A stretch of 34,262 nt of DNA from Clostridia bacterium (GCA_024689165.1 JAILDS010000168.1:1-34262), one strand, 5' to 3'. Positions 1 to 8,917 are shown, numbered from the stretch's first letter. The notes: generated by a model not told the origin, from the sequence alone. Numbers and translations are program-made.

Positions 1-618
1 TGAGTCGGTCAGGGCGGGGTCGAGCGTATAGGGCTCCGTGGCGATGCAGACCCTGAGCTCACCCGTTTTGTCGGCGCCCATGAAATACATCGTCGAGTAA
101 GGGGTGGCGTAGATACCGCCGACGCCGACGCTCTGAAGATATCTGCCCGTGTAGTGATAGATGGGGATGACGCAGTTTGTCGCCGCGAGCATATCGTCCG
201 CCTCGCGCAGAAGAGCGGTACGCTCCGCAGGGTCGGTTTCCGCTTTGATGCGTGCTATCAGCTCGTCGTACGCCTCCCAGCCGGAGGCGGTATCGGTCTT
301 CCCGGACGGCGCGATCGCCTCGGCGGGGTCCTCCGGCAGAGGCTCGAGCGCAACGGAGGACCTGAGCACGGCCCTCGCGTCCGCGGGTTCGATGACCCCG
401 TTGCCGTCCGCGTCCGCCGCGGTGAACTCCGGAGTGCCGGGTAAAATGGTCTCAAGGCCGACGGAAGCTCTCAGAGCGAGTCTTGCGTCAGCGGGCTCGA
501 CCGAACCGTTCCCGTCGATATCGCCGAGAAGGACGTTCGCCGCAAAAGCCCCGCATACCGGGAAAATCAAAGCAAGCGCGACGATAAGGCTCACCGCTGA
601 AACGATCTTTTTTCTCAT
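1..618 (-). CDS. Dockerin-bearing peptide ABC transporter substrate-binding protein (3' part missing)
   Basis: The first 206 residues of a secreted protein; the rest lies beyond the window edge. Residues 1-27 form a signal peptide ending around FAA. Residues 31-94 are a dockerin type I pair with two calcium loops (DIDGNGSVEPADAR and DADGNGVIEPADAR), each followed by a short helix. Residues 116-186 look like the C-terminal tail of family 5 solute-binding proteins (YDELIARIKAETDPAER, then VIPIYHYTGRYL). From residue 187 the usual N-terminal opening of that family begins (ELRVCIATEPYTLDPAL). Such proteins bind oligopeptides or similar solutes outside the membrane for an Opp/Dpp-type importer. 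The start is the ATG at 618, preceded by AGGAGG. A dockerin on a transporter lipoprotein/solute binder is unusual and could anchor it to a cohesin partner. The family call is confident for both halves; the specific ligand cannot be told. Confidence 0.8.
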   Translation of the reverse strand, partial: MRKKIVSAVSLIVALALIFPVCGAFAANVLLGDIDGNGSVEPADARLALRASVGLETILPGTPEFTAADADGNGVIEPADARAVLRSSVALEPLPEDPAEAIAPSGKTDTASGWEAYDELIARIKAETDPAERTALLREADDMLAATNCVIPIYHYTGRYLQSVGVGGIYATPYSTMYFMGADKTGELRVCIATEPYTLDPALTDS

Positions 619-651
619 GGACAAGGCCCTCCTTTTTTTCTTCCGTAAATC

Positions 652-680
652 AGTATATCTTTTGTTTCACGCTATTGCAA
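652..680 (-). promoter_or_regulatory. Sigma-A type promoter of the dockerin/substrate-binding protein gene
   Basis: On the minus strand TTGCAA (675-680) and TATACT (652-657) are 17 bases apart. The -35 box starts just after the T-run of the terminator of the upstream gene. The predicted leader is about 28 bases and contains the AGGAGG site. Not experimentally shown. Confidence 0.65.
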
Positions 681-683
681 CAG

Positions 684-709
684 AAAAAAGCGGGCCGTGA
701 AGCCCGCTT
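684..709 (-). terminator. Rho-independent terminator of the acyl-CoA ligase gene
   Basis: On the minus strand an 8-bp stem AAGCGGGC/GCCCGCTT with a 6-base loop is followed directly by a T-run. It lies 14 bases past the stop codon of the ligase gene. Confidence 0.9.
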
Positions 710-723
710 AACGCATATTTTAC

Positions 724-2415
724 TTATTTTCTGCCGGGTTCCTCGGTCAGGGCGAGGAAGTCGATCTTTTCCATCTTCGTCCTCGGGAGAGCGTCGAGTA
801 TCTCTATCTCCTTCGGACGGGAATGCTGCTCGAGCTCCGTCTCGACGATTTTTTCAAGCTTGTCGAGGCATTCCTTGCGGTCGGCGCCTTCCTTGAGAGA
901 AACGTACATCCGCATGAAGGGCTTGTCGCCGTCGTAAGCCTGGGCGCAGCATACCTCGCGGATGAAGTCCAGGCCCTCGATCTTGCCTTCGACGGTCGCA
1001 GGATAGACGTTGTAGCCCGCGATGATTATGATCCTCTTCTTCCTGCCGGACAGGAACAGGTAGCCGTCCTCGTCAAGATAGCCCATATCGCCGGTAAGGA
1101 CCCATTTTTCGCCGTTTTCGTCGATGAAGAAGCCGTCGCCCTCGACGGTCCCGTCGGGCAGATAGCCGTTCATCATGGTGGCGCCCCTGCCGCCGATCTC
1201 GCCGACCTCGCCTGCAGGGAGCTTTTTGCCGTTCTCGTCGAATACGGCAAGCTCGAGCCCCTCGAGCGCGTGACCGCAGGAATTCTTGCGGTAGTACGAA
1301 TAGTTGTTGCAGGTGCAAACCGCGCACAGCTCGGTAAGGCCCCAGCCCCTTGAGAACATCGCGCGCGAGCCGTTCTTTGCAAGGACGGAGTCGAACTCCT
1401 CGACGAATTCCTCGGAAACGAAGTCTCCGCCGCTGTCCCAGAAGAGGACGTTTTTGAGCCCCTTGTTCTCGAAGTTGTCCTCCGCGAACATCTTTTTGAA
1501 CATCAGCGGTACGCCGAGCGCCTCCACGACGTTGTACTTTTTGATGAGCTCGTTCGCCTCTCTCGCGTCGAACTTGCTCATGAGAAGGGCGCTGTAGCCG
1601 TTGCACATCGCGTAGTGCAGGCAGCCGCCGAGACCGAAGGCGTGGAAAATGGGCAGGACGGCGAGCGTGTAGCTGTTGCCGTAATCATGAGGCCTGTCCA
1701 GAAGATACAGCCCGTAAGCCAGCGAATTGAGGGCGTAGTTCGACAGCATGACCGTCTTGCTCTTGCCGGTCGTGCCGCCGCCGTGAAGGTAAACGGCGTT
1801 GTCCCGCGCCGGGAAATGCACGGTATCGACCGCCGGGAACGAGCTCTTCATGACGTCGGCGAAATAGTGGACTCTTTCGCCGGAAACGGGAACGGAGTTC
1901 TTTTTGTCGTCGGCTTTGACAAGGAGCTTCAGCGGCATGCGGACGTAGTCGCTCGTAGAGCAGACGACCGTGAACATGGAGCTGATGATATCCTCCTTGC
2001 CTTTGCAGAGCCTGTCGAGGATGAACATTCCCTTGCTGTTCGTATCGGCGAGCATCTGCCTGAGCTCCGCGGCGGGGGTCAGCGGGTGCACGATGTTCGC
2101 GATGATGCCGAGCTTGTTGAGAGCGTACAGCACCGGGAAGGCGTGCGCGCCGGTCGGAAGGAACACGGTGATGACGTCGCCTTCGCCGAAGCCCTCGTGA
2201 GCGAGGAACGCGGCGACCTTTTCAACGTCCGACCTGACCTTTTTGACCGAGGTCGCGGACTTTACGTTGACGAACGCGGTATAATCGCCGTGGTCGCGGA
2301 TGATCTTGTCGCTGCATTCGAGCATGAACTCGTACATCGTCTGATCTTCGGGCTTGGCGATGTAGTTTTCGGGACGCGGCCCGTAGCCGCTGTAATGGAT
2401 GAATTCGGAACTCAT
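724..2415 (-). CDS. AMP-dependent acyl-CoA synthetase/ligase (class I adenylate-forming enzyme)
   Basis: A 563-residue cytoplasmic enzyme that should activate a carboxylic acid with ATP to an acyl-adenylate and pass it to CoA or another thiol. The family motifs are all visible: the P-loop HGGGTTGKSKT at 211-221, the A5 motif GWGLTE at 357-362, the TGD motif at 441-443, the hinge region SGRKKR near 456-461 followed by AGYNVYP, and the C-terminal catalytic lysine in PRTKMEK (Lys550). In that last motif the usual glycine before the lysine is Glu. Length is typical for long-chain or aryl acyl-CoA ligases. Start ATG at 2415 has a CGGAGG site about 8 bases upstream. It stands alone, with its own terminator, divergent from an alpha/beta hydrolase gene. 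The acyl substrate cannot be deduced; a long-chain fatty acid is one possibility. Confidence 0.88.
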   Translation of the reverse strand: MSSEFIHYSGYGPRPENYIAKPEDQTMYEFMLECSDKIIRDHGDYTAFVNVKSATSVKKVRSDVEKVAAFLAHEGFGEGDVITVFLPTGAHAFPVLYALNKLGIIANIVHPLTPAAELRQMLADTNSKGMFILDRLCKGKEDIISSMFTVVCSTSDYVRMPLKLLVKADDKKNSVPVSGERVHYFADVMKSSFPAVDTVHFPARDNAVYLHGGGTTGKSKTVMLSNYALNSLAYGLYLLDRPHDYGNSYTLAVLPIFHAFGLGGCLHYAMCNGYSALLMSKFDAREANELIKKYNVVEALGVPLMFKKMFAEDNFENKGLKNVLFWDSGGDFVSEEFVEEFDSVLAKNGSRAMFSRGWGLTELCAVCTCNNYSYYRKNSCGHALEGLELAVFDENGKKLPAGEVGEIGGRGATMMNGYLPDGTVEGDGFFIDENGEKWVLTGDMGYLDEDGYLFLSGRKKRIIIIAGYNVYPATVEGKIEGLDFIREVCCAQAYDGDKPFMRMYVSLKEGADRKECLDKLEKIVETELEQHSRPKEIEILDALPRTKMEKIDFLALTEEPGRK

Positions 2416-2474
2416 TTTTACCTCCGGCAGTTGTTCTTTGATGCGACTACTCTATAACAAACGGTATTATTAGT

Positions 2475-2562
2475 AAAGTGCAGACAAAACAATAACGGTG
2501 CTTTTTAAATTAATGAAAGCAGTCTGCATAAAACAATAAATCAATGTATGCACTTTTTAAAT
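2475..2562. repeat. Imperfect tandem direct repeat with TGCA-centred inverted repeats in a divergent intergenic region
   Basis: Two imperfect copies, 2478-2510 and 2524-2562, share AAAACAATAA and CTTTTTAAAT blocks. Inverted pairs overlie them: AAAGTGCA (2475-2482) with TGCACTTT (2549-2556), and TGCAGAC (2479-2485) with GTCTGCA (2522-2528). The block lies between two divergent start codons and could be a regulator binding site; that role is inferred. Confidence 0.5.
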
Positions 2563-2586
2563 AAAAATACGCCAGCAACAATCGCC

Positions 2587-2615
2587 TTGACAAGCATCGC
2601 AAAAAATGCGATACT
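2587..2615 (+). promoter_or_regulatory. Promoter of the alpha/beta hydrolase-dockerin operon, with an overlapping palindrome
   Basis: TTGACA (2587-2592) is 17 bases from GATACT (2610-2615), which carries an upstream TGC making an extended -10 box. The palindrome ATCGCA (2596-2601) / TGCGAT (2607-2612) with an A5 spacer overlaps the -10 region and could be an operator. Confidence 0.6.
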
Positions 2616-2648
2616 GTTTTAAGATTTTATAATGAAAGGGCGAACAGT

Positions 2649-3617
2649 ATGGGTATTCTCAGAACCGGAAAAATATTGGCGGGCGTCATAGGCGCCGGCT
2701 CCGCCGCCGTCGGGCTCGTTTTCTACGAGGTCATGAACCGCCGCGCAAGGGCTCCTAAGGTGATCGGCGACGCCTGGTGGAAGCTCCACAAGGCTCCCGA
2801 CGACGCCTCCGCCGTTGCGGATGAAAACGGCGAGCTCAGGGACGTCAGGGGCGAATGGTTCGACAAACAGGACCCGCAGGAGATAGATATCGTCTCCTCC
2901 CGCGGGATGAGGCTCCGCGGTTATCTCTACCCCGCAGAGGAGCATTCCGACGTATTCGTCTTCTGCGCTCACGGCTACAGGAGCACCGGCAAGAACGAGT
3001 TCAGGCAGTACGTCAAGCATTACCACGACAAGGGCTTCAACGTTCTGCTGGTCGACCATCAGGCGCACGGCGAAAGCGAGGGCACGCTCATCAGCTTCGG
3101 CTACTATGAGTCCCGGGATTCCATAGACTGGCTCAAATATCTCATCGACATCTACGGCGCTGACATCAAGATCATACTCCACGGCGTTTCAATGGGCGCC
3201 GCGACCGTTATGATGATGAGCGGCAGCGACGACCTGCCCGCCAACGTGATCTGCACGGTATCCGACTGCGGGTTCACCACCATGAAAGAGGAGTTCTCGC
3301 ACAACCTCACCGGCGCGCACGTGCCGCCCGCGCTGCTTATCCCGACGACGAACGTCTTCAACAAGGCTCTCTCCGGCTTCGATTATGAAGAGGTCAGCCC
3401 CGTTGATTCCGTAAAGCACTCAAAGGTGCCGATCCTCTTCGTACACGGCGCGAAGGACGACTTTGTGCCGACGGGGATGGTCTATTCGCTTTATGAAGCC
3501 TGCTCCGCCGAAAAGGACCTGCTTATCGTCGAGGGCGCGGACCACGCCCAGAGCTACGCCACCAACCCCGACCTTTACGACTCGAAGCTCGACGAGTTCA
3601 TAGGAAAATATCTGTGA
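2649..3617 (+). CDS. Membrane-anchored alpha/beta hydrolase
   Basis: A 322-residue serine hydrolase of the alpha/beta fold. A hydrophobic segment at residues 9-28 should act as an N-terminal anchor, with the catalytic domain outside the membrane or at its face. Visible parts: oxyanion-site HGYRS at 109-113, nucleophile elbow HGVSMG with Ser181, acid Asp270 or Asp271 in HGAKDDFVP, and His299 in GADHAQ. This pattern matches the family of peptidases and esterases related to S9/BEM46 proteins; the substrate is unknown. The start ATG has GAAAGGG about 9 bases upstream. The stop overlaps the GTG start of the next gene, so the two are probably translated together. Confidence 0.85.
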   Translation: MGILRTGKILAGVIGAGSAAVGLVFYEVMNRRARAPKVIGDAWWKLHKAPDDASAVADENGELRDVRGEWFDKQDPQEIDIVSSRGMRLRGYLYPAEEHSDVFVFCAHGYRSTGKNEFRQYVKHYHDKGFNVLLVDHQAHGESEGTLISFGYYESRDSIDWLKYLIDIYGADIKIILHGVSMGAATVMMMSGSDDLPANVICTVSDCGFTTMKEEFSHNLTGAHVPPALLIPTTNVFNKALSGFDYEEVSPVDSVKHSKVPILFVHGAKDDFVPTGMVYSLYEACSAEKDLLIVEGADHAQSYATNPDLYDSKLDEFIGKYL

Positions 3618-5104
3618 AAACAAAACCCGGCAGGAAAGCTCTGACCGTTCTTATCGCGGCAGCGCTCGCTCTCGCCGTGATGCTTCCCTCCCCGCGCGGT
3701 CTCGCGGCGGGGAGTTCTTCCGTTACGGTTCTTCACGCGGATTACGCCGCCAATATCTACAACAACGACTACTCGACGTTCTCTCACCCGGTCAATTCGT
3801 ACGTGTATGAGGACTCCTCCGGAACGGTCGTCTGCCAGTATATACCCGGGACCGGCTTCGTCGCCCGCGGGTTCGACGCGGAGGGAACGCAGGTCCGGCA
3901 ATTCGTCGCGGAAGAGGAGCTGTCGTACTTCGGCGGGTTCTATTGCGGCAAAAACTACAATTTCATCGTCTGGGGGCAGGCGAACAAGCGCGAGCGGAGC
4001 GACATTGAGGTGCTCAGGGTCGTCAAATACGACAAGGGCTGGGTCAGGCTTGCCGCGTGCTCCGTGCGCGGCGCGAACAGCAGCGACGTTTTCACCGCCG
4101 GCTCATGCGCCATGACCGAGGCGGAGGATGAGCTGACGATACACACCTGCCACTACATGTACGCCATCGACGGCGTGAACCATCAGGCGAACATGACCTT
4201 CGTGGTCTCCATCCCCACCATGACCTACAAGAGGGGTTTCTACGACGTCGGCAGCGTCTCCCAGAACGGCTACGTCTCGCACTCCTTCAACCAGCTCATC
4301 TCAACGGACGGCACATACATCTTCAGAGCCGACCACGGGGACGCGATGCCGCGCGCCGTCACGCTCGTCAGATCCGTTGCCGGGCAGAGCGTCACGGCAA
4401 TAGATTTCGCTCTCGTCTTCCCGATAGGCGGCAAATACAGCGCGGATCCAACGGGCGTTTCCATCGGCGGGCTCGCTCTTTCAAAAGACAACTGCCTGAT
4501 AGCCGGCGCGTCTGTCGCGCAGAACGCCCTGACCTACAACTGCAACGGGCAGAAGAACGTTTTTGTGACCGTCACGGACAAGGGCCTAAAAAGCACGAGC
4601 GTTAAATACCTGACGAACCACGCCGAGGGCTCCGCCGTCTACGTTTCGACGCCGCAGATCGCAGCTCTCGACACGGACGCTTTCGCCGTGTTCTGGGACG
4701 AGACCCCGCCCGGCGGCGGGACAAGGACCTGCGTGCAGGTCATCGACGGCAACGGCGCCGCCCTCTCCCCTATCCATTACGATACGGACATCAGGCTCAG
4801 CGACTGCCGCCCCGTGCTCACGAGCGACGGCCTGCTGACGTGGTTCGCCTCCTGGAGCATCGGCGATTCCGTACAGACGACCCTTTTCAAGCTCGCTCTG
4901 TCTTACTCCGGCGCTTCCTCCGGCGCGGGCGACGTCGATTTTGACGGCTACGTCACCGCCGGCGACGCCCGTTTCGTTCTGCGCTGCGCCATAGGGCTCG
5001 AGCTTTTTGACGAGACCCACGTCATCAAGGGCGACCTTGACGGCGACGGAGAGCTCACCGCGCAGGACGCAAGACTCGTTCTGCGCAAAGCTCTGGGCCT
5101 GTAA
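3614..5104 (+). CDS. Secreted protein with C-terminal dockerin
   Basis: A 496-residue exported protein. Residues 1-32 form a signal peptide with a basic start and a leucine/alanine core. Residues about 35-435 hold no motif that I recognise; the many short Tyr/Trp/Asp-containing beta-like stretches suggest a beta-propeller or beta-sandwich, but this is only an impression. Residues 439-496 are a type I dockerin with two loops (DVDFDGYVTAGDAR and DLDGDGELTAQDAR). The dockerin should bind calcium and a cohesin on another protein. Start is the GTG at 3614 overlapping the hydrolase stop by four bases; only a weak AGGAAA site precedes it, which fits translational coupling. Function of the main domain is unknown. 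Confidence 0.75.
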   Translation: MKTKPGRKALTVLIAAALALAVMLPSPRGLAAGSSSVTVLHADYAANIYNNDYSTFSHPVNSYVYEDSSGTVVCQYIPGTGFVARGFDAEGTQVRQFVAEEELSYFGGFYCGKNYNFIVWGQANKRERSDIEVLRVVKYDKGWVRLAACSVRGANSSDVFTAGSCAMTEAEDELTIHTCHYMYAIDGVNHQANMTFVVSIPTMTYKRGFYDVGSVSQNGYVSHSFNQLISTDGTYIFRADHGDAMPRAVTLVRSVAGQSVTAIDFALVFPIGGKYSADPTGVSIGGLALSKDNCLIAGASVAQNALTYNCNGQKNVFVTVTDKGLKSTSVKYLTNHAEGSAVYVSTPQIAALDTDAFAVFWDETPPGGGTRTCVQVIDGNGAALSPIHYDTDIRLSDCRPVLTSDGLLTWFASWSIGDSVQTTLFKLALSYSGASSGAGDVDFDGYVTAGDARFVLRCAIGLELFDETHVIKGDLDGDGELTAQDARLVLRKALGL

Positions 5105-5131
5105 CTGTCCCTGTACCTATCATAAACGTTT

Positions 5132-5171
5132 GGCTCCCGCTCCGGCAGACCGGAACGGGAGCCTCTTTATT
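5132..5171 (+). terminator. Terminator of the hydrolase-dockerin operon
   Basis: A long stem (GGCTCCCG paired with CGGGAGCC, and inside it TCCGG with CCGGA) spans 5132-5163 and is followed by TCTTTATTT. It is placed between convergent genes. Confidence 0.85.
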
Positions 5172-5188
5172 TCGCGGCGAAGCGCATG

Positions 5189-6385
5189 TCACAGAGAAAA
5201 CGGTTCAAGACTTCTTTTCAGTATCCCGTGCATACGGGCGATGGCCATGCCGTAGTTGACGACCGGCACGCCCTGCGCCGCGGCGGCGTCAAGGCGGCTG
5301 CGCATCTCGCGCTCGCCCAGCATGCAGCCCCCGCAGTGGACGATAAGGCTGTATGGCGACAGATCTTCGGGGAACCCGCGCCCGGAGGTGAACTCAAACT
5401 CCGGGCGGGCTCCGCAGAACTCTTTTATCCACCCGGGGAGCTTTACCGTGCCGATATCGTTGCACTGCCTGTGGTGAGTGCAGCCCTCCGAGATCAGGAC
5501 CCTGTCGGCGTCCGTCAGCTCCGAAAGCTTTTCGGCCCCGGCGGCAAACAGCGAAAGCTCGCCCTTGTACCGGGCGAAAAGGATGGAAAAGGACGTCAGT
5601 TTTATTTCTTCCGGCACAAGCCGCGACACAGCTCCGAACGCCTGCGAGTCCGTTATCACGAGCTCGGGTCTGACGGCGAGCGCGTCGAGAGCCCGGGAGA
5701 CCTCCGAGGGCTGACAGACCGAAAAGGTCAGGTGACGGTCGAGCAGCTCCCTCATCACCTGCTGCTGCGGCAGTATCAGCCTGCCCTTGGGCGCGCTCTC
5801 ATCTATCGGAACGACCAGCAGGGCGGAGCCGGAAGGTGACAGCAGATCGGCGACGAGCGTCCTGCGGTCCTGTTCCCACTCCCGGGCGAAATCGCCGAGG
5901 ACGCGCTTGAGCTCTTCGACCCCCTCGCCCGTCACGGCGCTTACACGGACTGTCCTGCCGCCTTTCTCATCGGCAGCGGCGGCGGACGGGGCGAGATCGG
6001 CCTTGTTTTGAGCGACGACGAAGGGCAGCCGTTTTTCCTCAAAGAGGCCGAGCAGCTCCTTTTCGGCGGGGAGCGGCTCCCTTCCCGCCTCTGTGACGAG
6101 CACGGCGATATCCGTCTCGCCGAGGGTCTTTTTCGTCCGTTCGACGCGTTTTTCGCCCAGCTCGCCGGAGTCGTCGAACCCGGCGGTGTCGATGATAACG
6201 ACGGGACCGAGCGGCAGCAGCTCCATGGCCTTCCTGACGGGGTCCGTCGTCGTGCCCGGTATGTCCGAGACGAGCGAGAGCTCCTGGGCGGTCAGGGCGT
6301 TGATAAGGCTCGACTTGCCGACGTTCATAAGCCCGAAAAAGCCGATATGTATCCTCTCTGAGGAGGGCGCGTCATTCAAACCCAT
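5189..6385 (-). CDS. hydF: [FeFe] hydrogenase H-cluster maturation GTPase HydF
   Basis: HydF is the scaffold on which the di-iron subcluster of [FeFe] hydrogenase is built before transfer to the apoenzyme. The 398-residue protein has the N-terminal GTPase domain (P-loop GLMNVGKSS at 18-26, PGTTTDPV, DTAG and NKAD motifs), a middle dimerisation region and a C-terminal iron-sulfur domain. The cluster ligands are visible as CTHH (Cys302) and HCGGC (His350, Cys351, Cys354), the arrangement expected of HydF. It starts three bases after hydG and is the last gene of the operon; the ATG at 6385 has AGG about 9 bases upstream inside hydG. It overlaps no other gene. Length is normal for the family. Confidence 0.97.
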   Translation of the reverse strand: MGLNDAPSSERIHIGFFGLMNVGKSSLINALTAQELSLVSDIPGTTTDPVRKAMELLPLGPVVIIDTAGFDDSGELGEKRVERTKKTLGETDIAVLVTEAGREPLPAEKELLGLFEEKRLPFVVAQNKADLAPSAAAADEKGGRTVRVSAVTGEGVEELKRVLGDFAREWEQDRRTLVADLLSPSGSALLVVPIDESAPKGRLILPQQQVMRELLDRHLTFSVCQPSEVSRALDALAVRPELVITDSQAFGAVSRLVPEEIKLTSFSILFARYKGELSLFAAGAEKLSELTDADRVLISEGCTHHRQCNDIGTVKLPGWIKEFCGARPEFEFTSGRGFPEDLSPYSLIVHCGGCMLGEREMRSRLDAAAAQGVPVVNYGMAIARMHGILKRSLEPFSL

Positions 6386-6388
6386 GAT

Positions 6389-7837
6389 TCAGAACCTGAA
6401 GTCCCTTCCGTTGGAATCCCTTATGTCCGCGATATGCTCGGCGCAGAGCTGCCTGACCTTTTCCTTCGGGATCTTTTCGAGCTCCTTTTTGATCAGCTCC
6501 CAGCCGAGCTCTTTCGTCTGAGCAGAGGCGTAGTCCACAAGGAACTCGGCGAGCGTCATCAGGGCGTTCGGGTGGCAGCAGTTGAGTATCTGGCCGCTCT
6601 TGCAAAGGCTCATGAACCTGTCGCCGGTCCTGCCCTCGCGGTAGCATGCGGTGCAGAATGACGGAATATGGTCGTTTTCCATAAGCCAGCGGACCACCTC
6701 GTCGAGGGTGCGCTGGTCGGAGACGTCGAACTGCTCCGTGTCGTGCGGGCGCTCCTTTTCAGCGTAACCGCCGACGGAGGTCCTCGACCCGCCGCTTATC
6801 TGCGAGATGCCGAGCTGCAGCGCCGCCCGTCTGACATTCTCGCTCTCTCTGGTGGAGATGATCATGCCCGTGTACGGCACCGCAAGGCGGATACAGGCGA
6901 TGATCTTTTCGAACATCTCGTCCGAGATCCCGCCGTCGAACGCGTCGGGATCGATATCGTCCGCCCTTTTCACCCGCGGGACGCTGATAGTGTGCGGTCC
7001 CACGCCGTGCACGGCCTCAAGATGCTCGGCGTGCATGACGAGCCCCGCGAACTCATATTTATACATTTCAAGCCCGAACAGCACGCCAAGGCCGACGTCG
7101 TCTATGCCGCCGTCCATTGCCCTGTCCATCGCCTCGGTGTGATAGTTGTAATTATGCTTGGGGCCCGTCGGGTGGAGCTTTTCATAGCTTTCCTTGTGGT
7201 ATGTCTCCTGGAAAAGGATATACGTGCCTATGCCCGCTTCCTTGAGCTTTCTGTAGTTTTCGACCGTCGTCGCGGCGATATTGACATTGACGCGCCTTAT
7301 GTCGCCGTTTTTGTGGTGGACGCCGTAAATGGTGTCTATGCACTCGAGTATATACTCTATCGGGTTGTTCACGGGGTCCTCGCCCGCCTCGATGGCGAGC
7401 CGCTTGTGGCCCATGTCCTGAAGGGCGATGACCTCGGCGCGCACCTCGTCCTGCGTGAGCTTTTTGCGCGGGATATGCTTGTTTTTCGCGTGGTACGGGC
7501 AGTAAACGCAGCCGTTGACGCAGTAATTCGACAGATACAGCGGCGCGAAAAGGACTATCCTGTTGCCGTAGTAGGCCTGCTTTATCTCTTTGGCGATCTC
7601 GAATATGCGCGCCACGCGCTCCGGGTCCTCGCAGGCAAGCAGCACGGACGCCTCTCTGTGGGTCAGCGCGGTCCCGTGCTCCGGCGCGGTCAGGTTGCCC
7701 GGACGCGCCTTTTCAAGAATGGCGTCGATGAGCTCAAGGTCGTTCTTATGCTCTTCGGCGTAGCGCAGAGTGTCTTTTATTTCTTCGTCGTTGATGAATT
7801 CGTCCGCGCAGAGGGACTTCGGGTCGTATTTATACAT
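6389..7837 (-). CDS. hydG: [FeFe] hydrogenase maturation radical SAM tyrosine lyase HydG
   Basis: HydG cleaves tyrosine to give the CO and cyanide ligands of the H-cluster. The 482-residue protein carries the radical-SAM motif CX3CX2C at Cys106, Cys110 and Cys113, and the second-cluster motif CX2CX22C at Cys395, Cys398 and Cys421, both diagnostic for HydG. An in-frame ATG exists upstream at 7864 but I chose 7837: it has an AAAGGA site at the proper distance and yields MYKYDP, close to the usual length, while 7864 would overlap hydE. It follows hydE with a 17-base gap and precedes hydF with a 3-base gap. Confidence 0.96.
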   Translation of the reverse strand: MYKYDPKSLCADEFINDEEIKDTLRYAEEHKNDLELIDAILEKARPGNLTAPEHGTALTHREASVLLACEDPERVARIFEIAKEIKQAYYGNRIVLFAPLYLSNYCVNGCVYCPYHAKNKHIPRKKLTQDEVRAEVIALQDMGHKRLAIEAGEDPVNNPIEYILECIDTIYGVHHKNGDIRRVNVNIAATTVENYRKLKEAGIGTYILFQETYHKESYEKLHPTGPKHNYNYHTEAMDRAMDGGIDDVGLGVLFGLEMYKYEFAGLVMHAEHLEAVHGVGPHTISVPRVKRADDIDPDAFDGGISDEMFEKIIACIRLAVPYTGMIISTRESENVRRAALQLGISQISGGSRTSVGGYAEKERPHDTEQFDVSDQRTLDEVVRWLMENDHIPSFCTACYREGRTGDRFMSLCKSGQILNCCHPNALMTLAEFLVDYASAQTKELGWELIKKELEKIPKEKVRQLCAEHIADIRDSNGRDFRF

Positions 7838-7854
7838 GGATATTCCTTTCTCTA

Positions 7855-8916
7855 TCAGCCGCAAAACGGTTTAACGGGATCGCCCCTGTCTACGACGATC
7901 TCGCAGCCGGCGCTGCTGATCCTATCGCCGAGGCATTCCAGGCATTGAGCGGACTCTTCGCCCGTACAGATCTTGTTGTCGTAAAGCTCGTACTTCTTCC
8001 TTACCGCGATCGGCGAGAGGTTCGGCATGACCACGTTCGCGCCGTGCTCTATCCCGAGCTCGCGTCCGCGGGGATGTATCGTGCCGAGCGCGGTGGTGGC
8101 GGGCAGCAGGACCGTCGGGCAGATCACCCTGATCACGGAAAGCAGAAAGCAGGTAAGCTCCGCCGATCCCGCGGGGAAACCGGCAAAGGGCGTGTCCCTG
8201 TGCGGGATGAAGGGACCTATGCCGCACATCTCGGGTCTGAAGTCCCCGATAAAGGCGAGATCCGAGGCAAGGCATTCCGGCGTCTGGTACGGCGAGCCGA
8301 CCATCATCCCCGCTCCTACGGCAAAGCCGATCTCACGCAGGTCCTTCAGGCAGCGCAGCCTGTTGTCAAATGACATCTCCGGCGGGTGGAGCCTCGCGTA
8401 GTGCGCGGCGTCGGCGGTCTCATGCCGCAGAAGGTACCTGTCCGCCCCGGCGGCTCTCAGGCGCTCGAAGCTTTCACGGGAGCGTTCGCCCAGCGACAGC
8501 GTAACGGCGCAGTCCGGGTGCCGGCGTTTTATCTCAGCGACGGCTCCGCAGACGAACCCGTCCGTCAGAGCAGGGTCTTCCCCGCCCTGCAGTACGAAGG
8601 TTCGAAAGCCCAGCCCGTAGCCCTCGTCCGCGCAGGCGATGATCTCCTCCGCGGACAGGCGGTACCTCTCGCAGTTTTTGTTGCTCCGCCGCAGCCCGCA
8701 GTACAGGCAGTCGTTGCGGCAGCTGCTGCTGATCTCTATGAGCCCGCGAATGAAGACGCGGGCGCCGTAGACCTCGTTCCTGAGCCTTACCGCCTCGCGC
8801 CGGAGAAGCTCGCCTATGCCGGGCGTCCTGCCGTCTATGAGCGGGGCATATTCCTCGCGTTCGAGCCTGCCGTCGGCTATGAGCTTTTCGGCGAGAGCTT
8901 CCGCGGACGCGCCCAC
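7855..8916 (-). CDS. hydE: [FeFe] hydrogenase maturation radical SAM protein HydE
   Basis: HydE is the radical-SAM enzyme that processes an iron-cysteine-CO-cyanide intermediate during H-cluster assembly. The 353-residue sequence has the CX3CX2C cluster motif at Cys66, Cys70 and Cys73 (SSSCRNDCLYCGLRRSN) and the following biotin-synthase-like barrel typical of HydE, with GEDP-type motif near residue 115. The start is a GTG at 8916, one base past the stop of the upstream gene, with AGGA about 6 bases before it inside that gene, so translation is probably coupled. The protein is of family length. Confidence 0.95.
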   Translation of the reverse strand: MGASAEALAEKLIADGRLEREEYAPLIDGRTPGIGELLRREAVRLRNEVYGARVFIRGLIEISSSCRNDCLYCGLRRSNKNCERYRLSAEEIIACADEGYGLGFRTFVLQGGEDPALTDGFVCGAVAEIKRRHPDCAVTLSLGERSRESFERLRAAGADRYLLRHETADAAHYARLHPPEMSFDNRLRCLKDLREIGFAVGAGMMVGSPYQTPECLASDLAFIGDFRPEMCGIGPFIPHRDTPFAGFPAGSAELTCFLLSVIRVICPTVLLPATTALGTIHPRGRELGIEHGANVVMPNLSPIAVRKKYELYDNKICTGEESAQCLECLGDRISSAGCEIVVDRGDPVKPFCG

Positions 8917-8917
8917 G

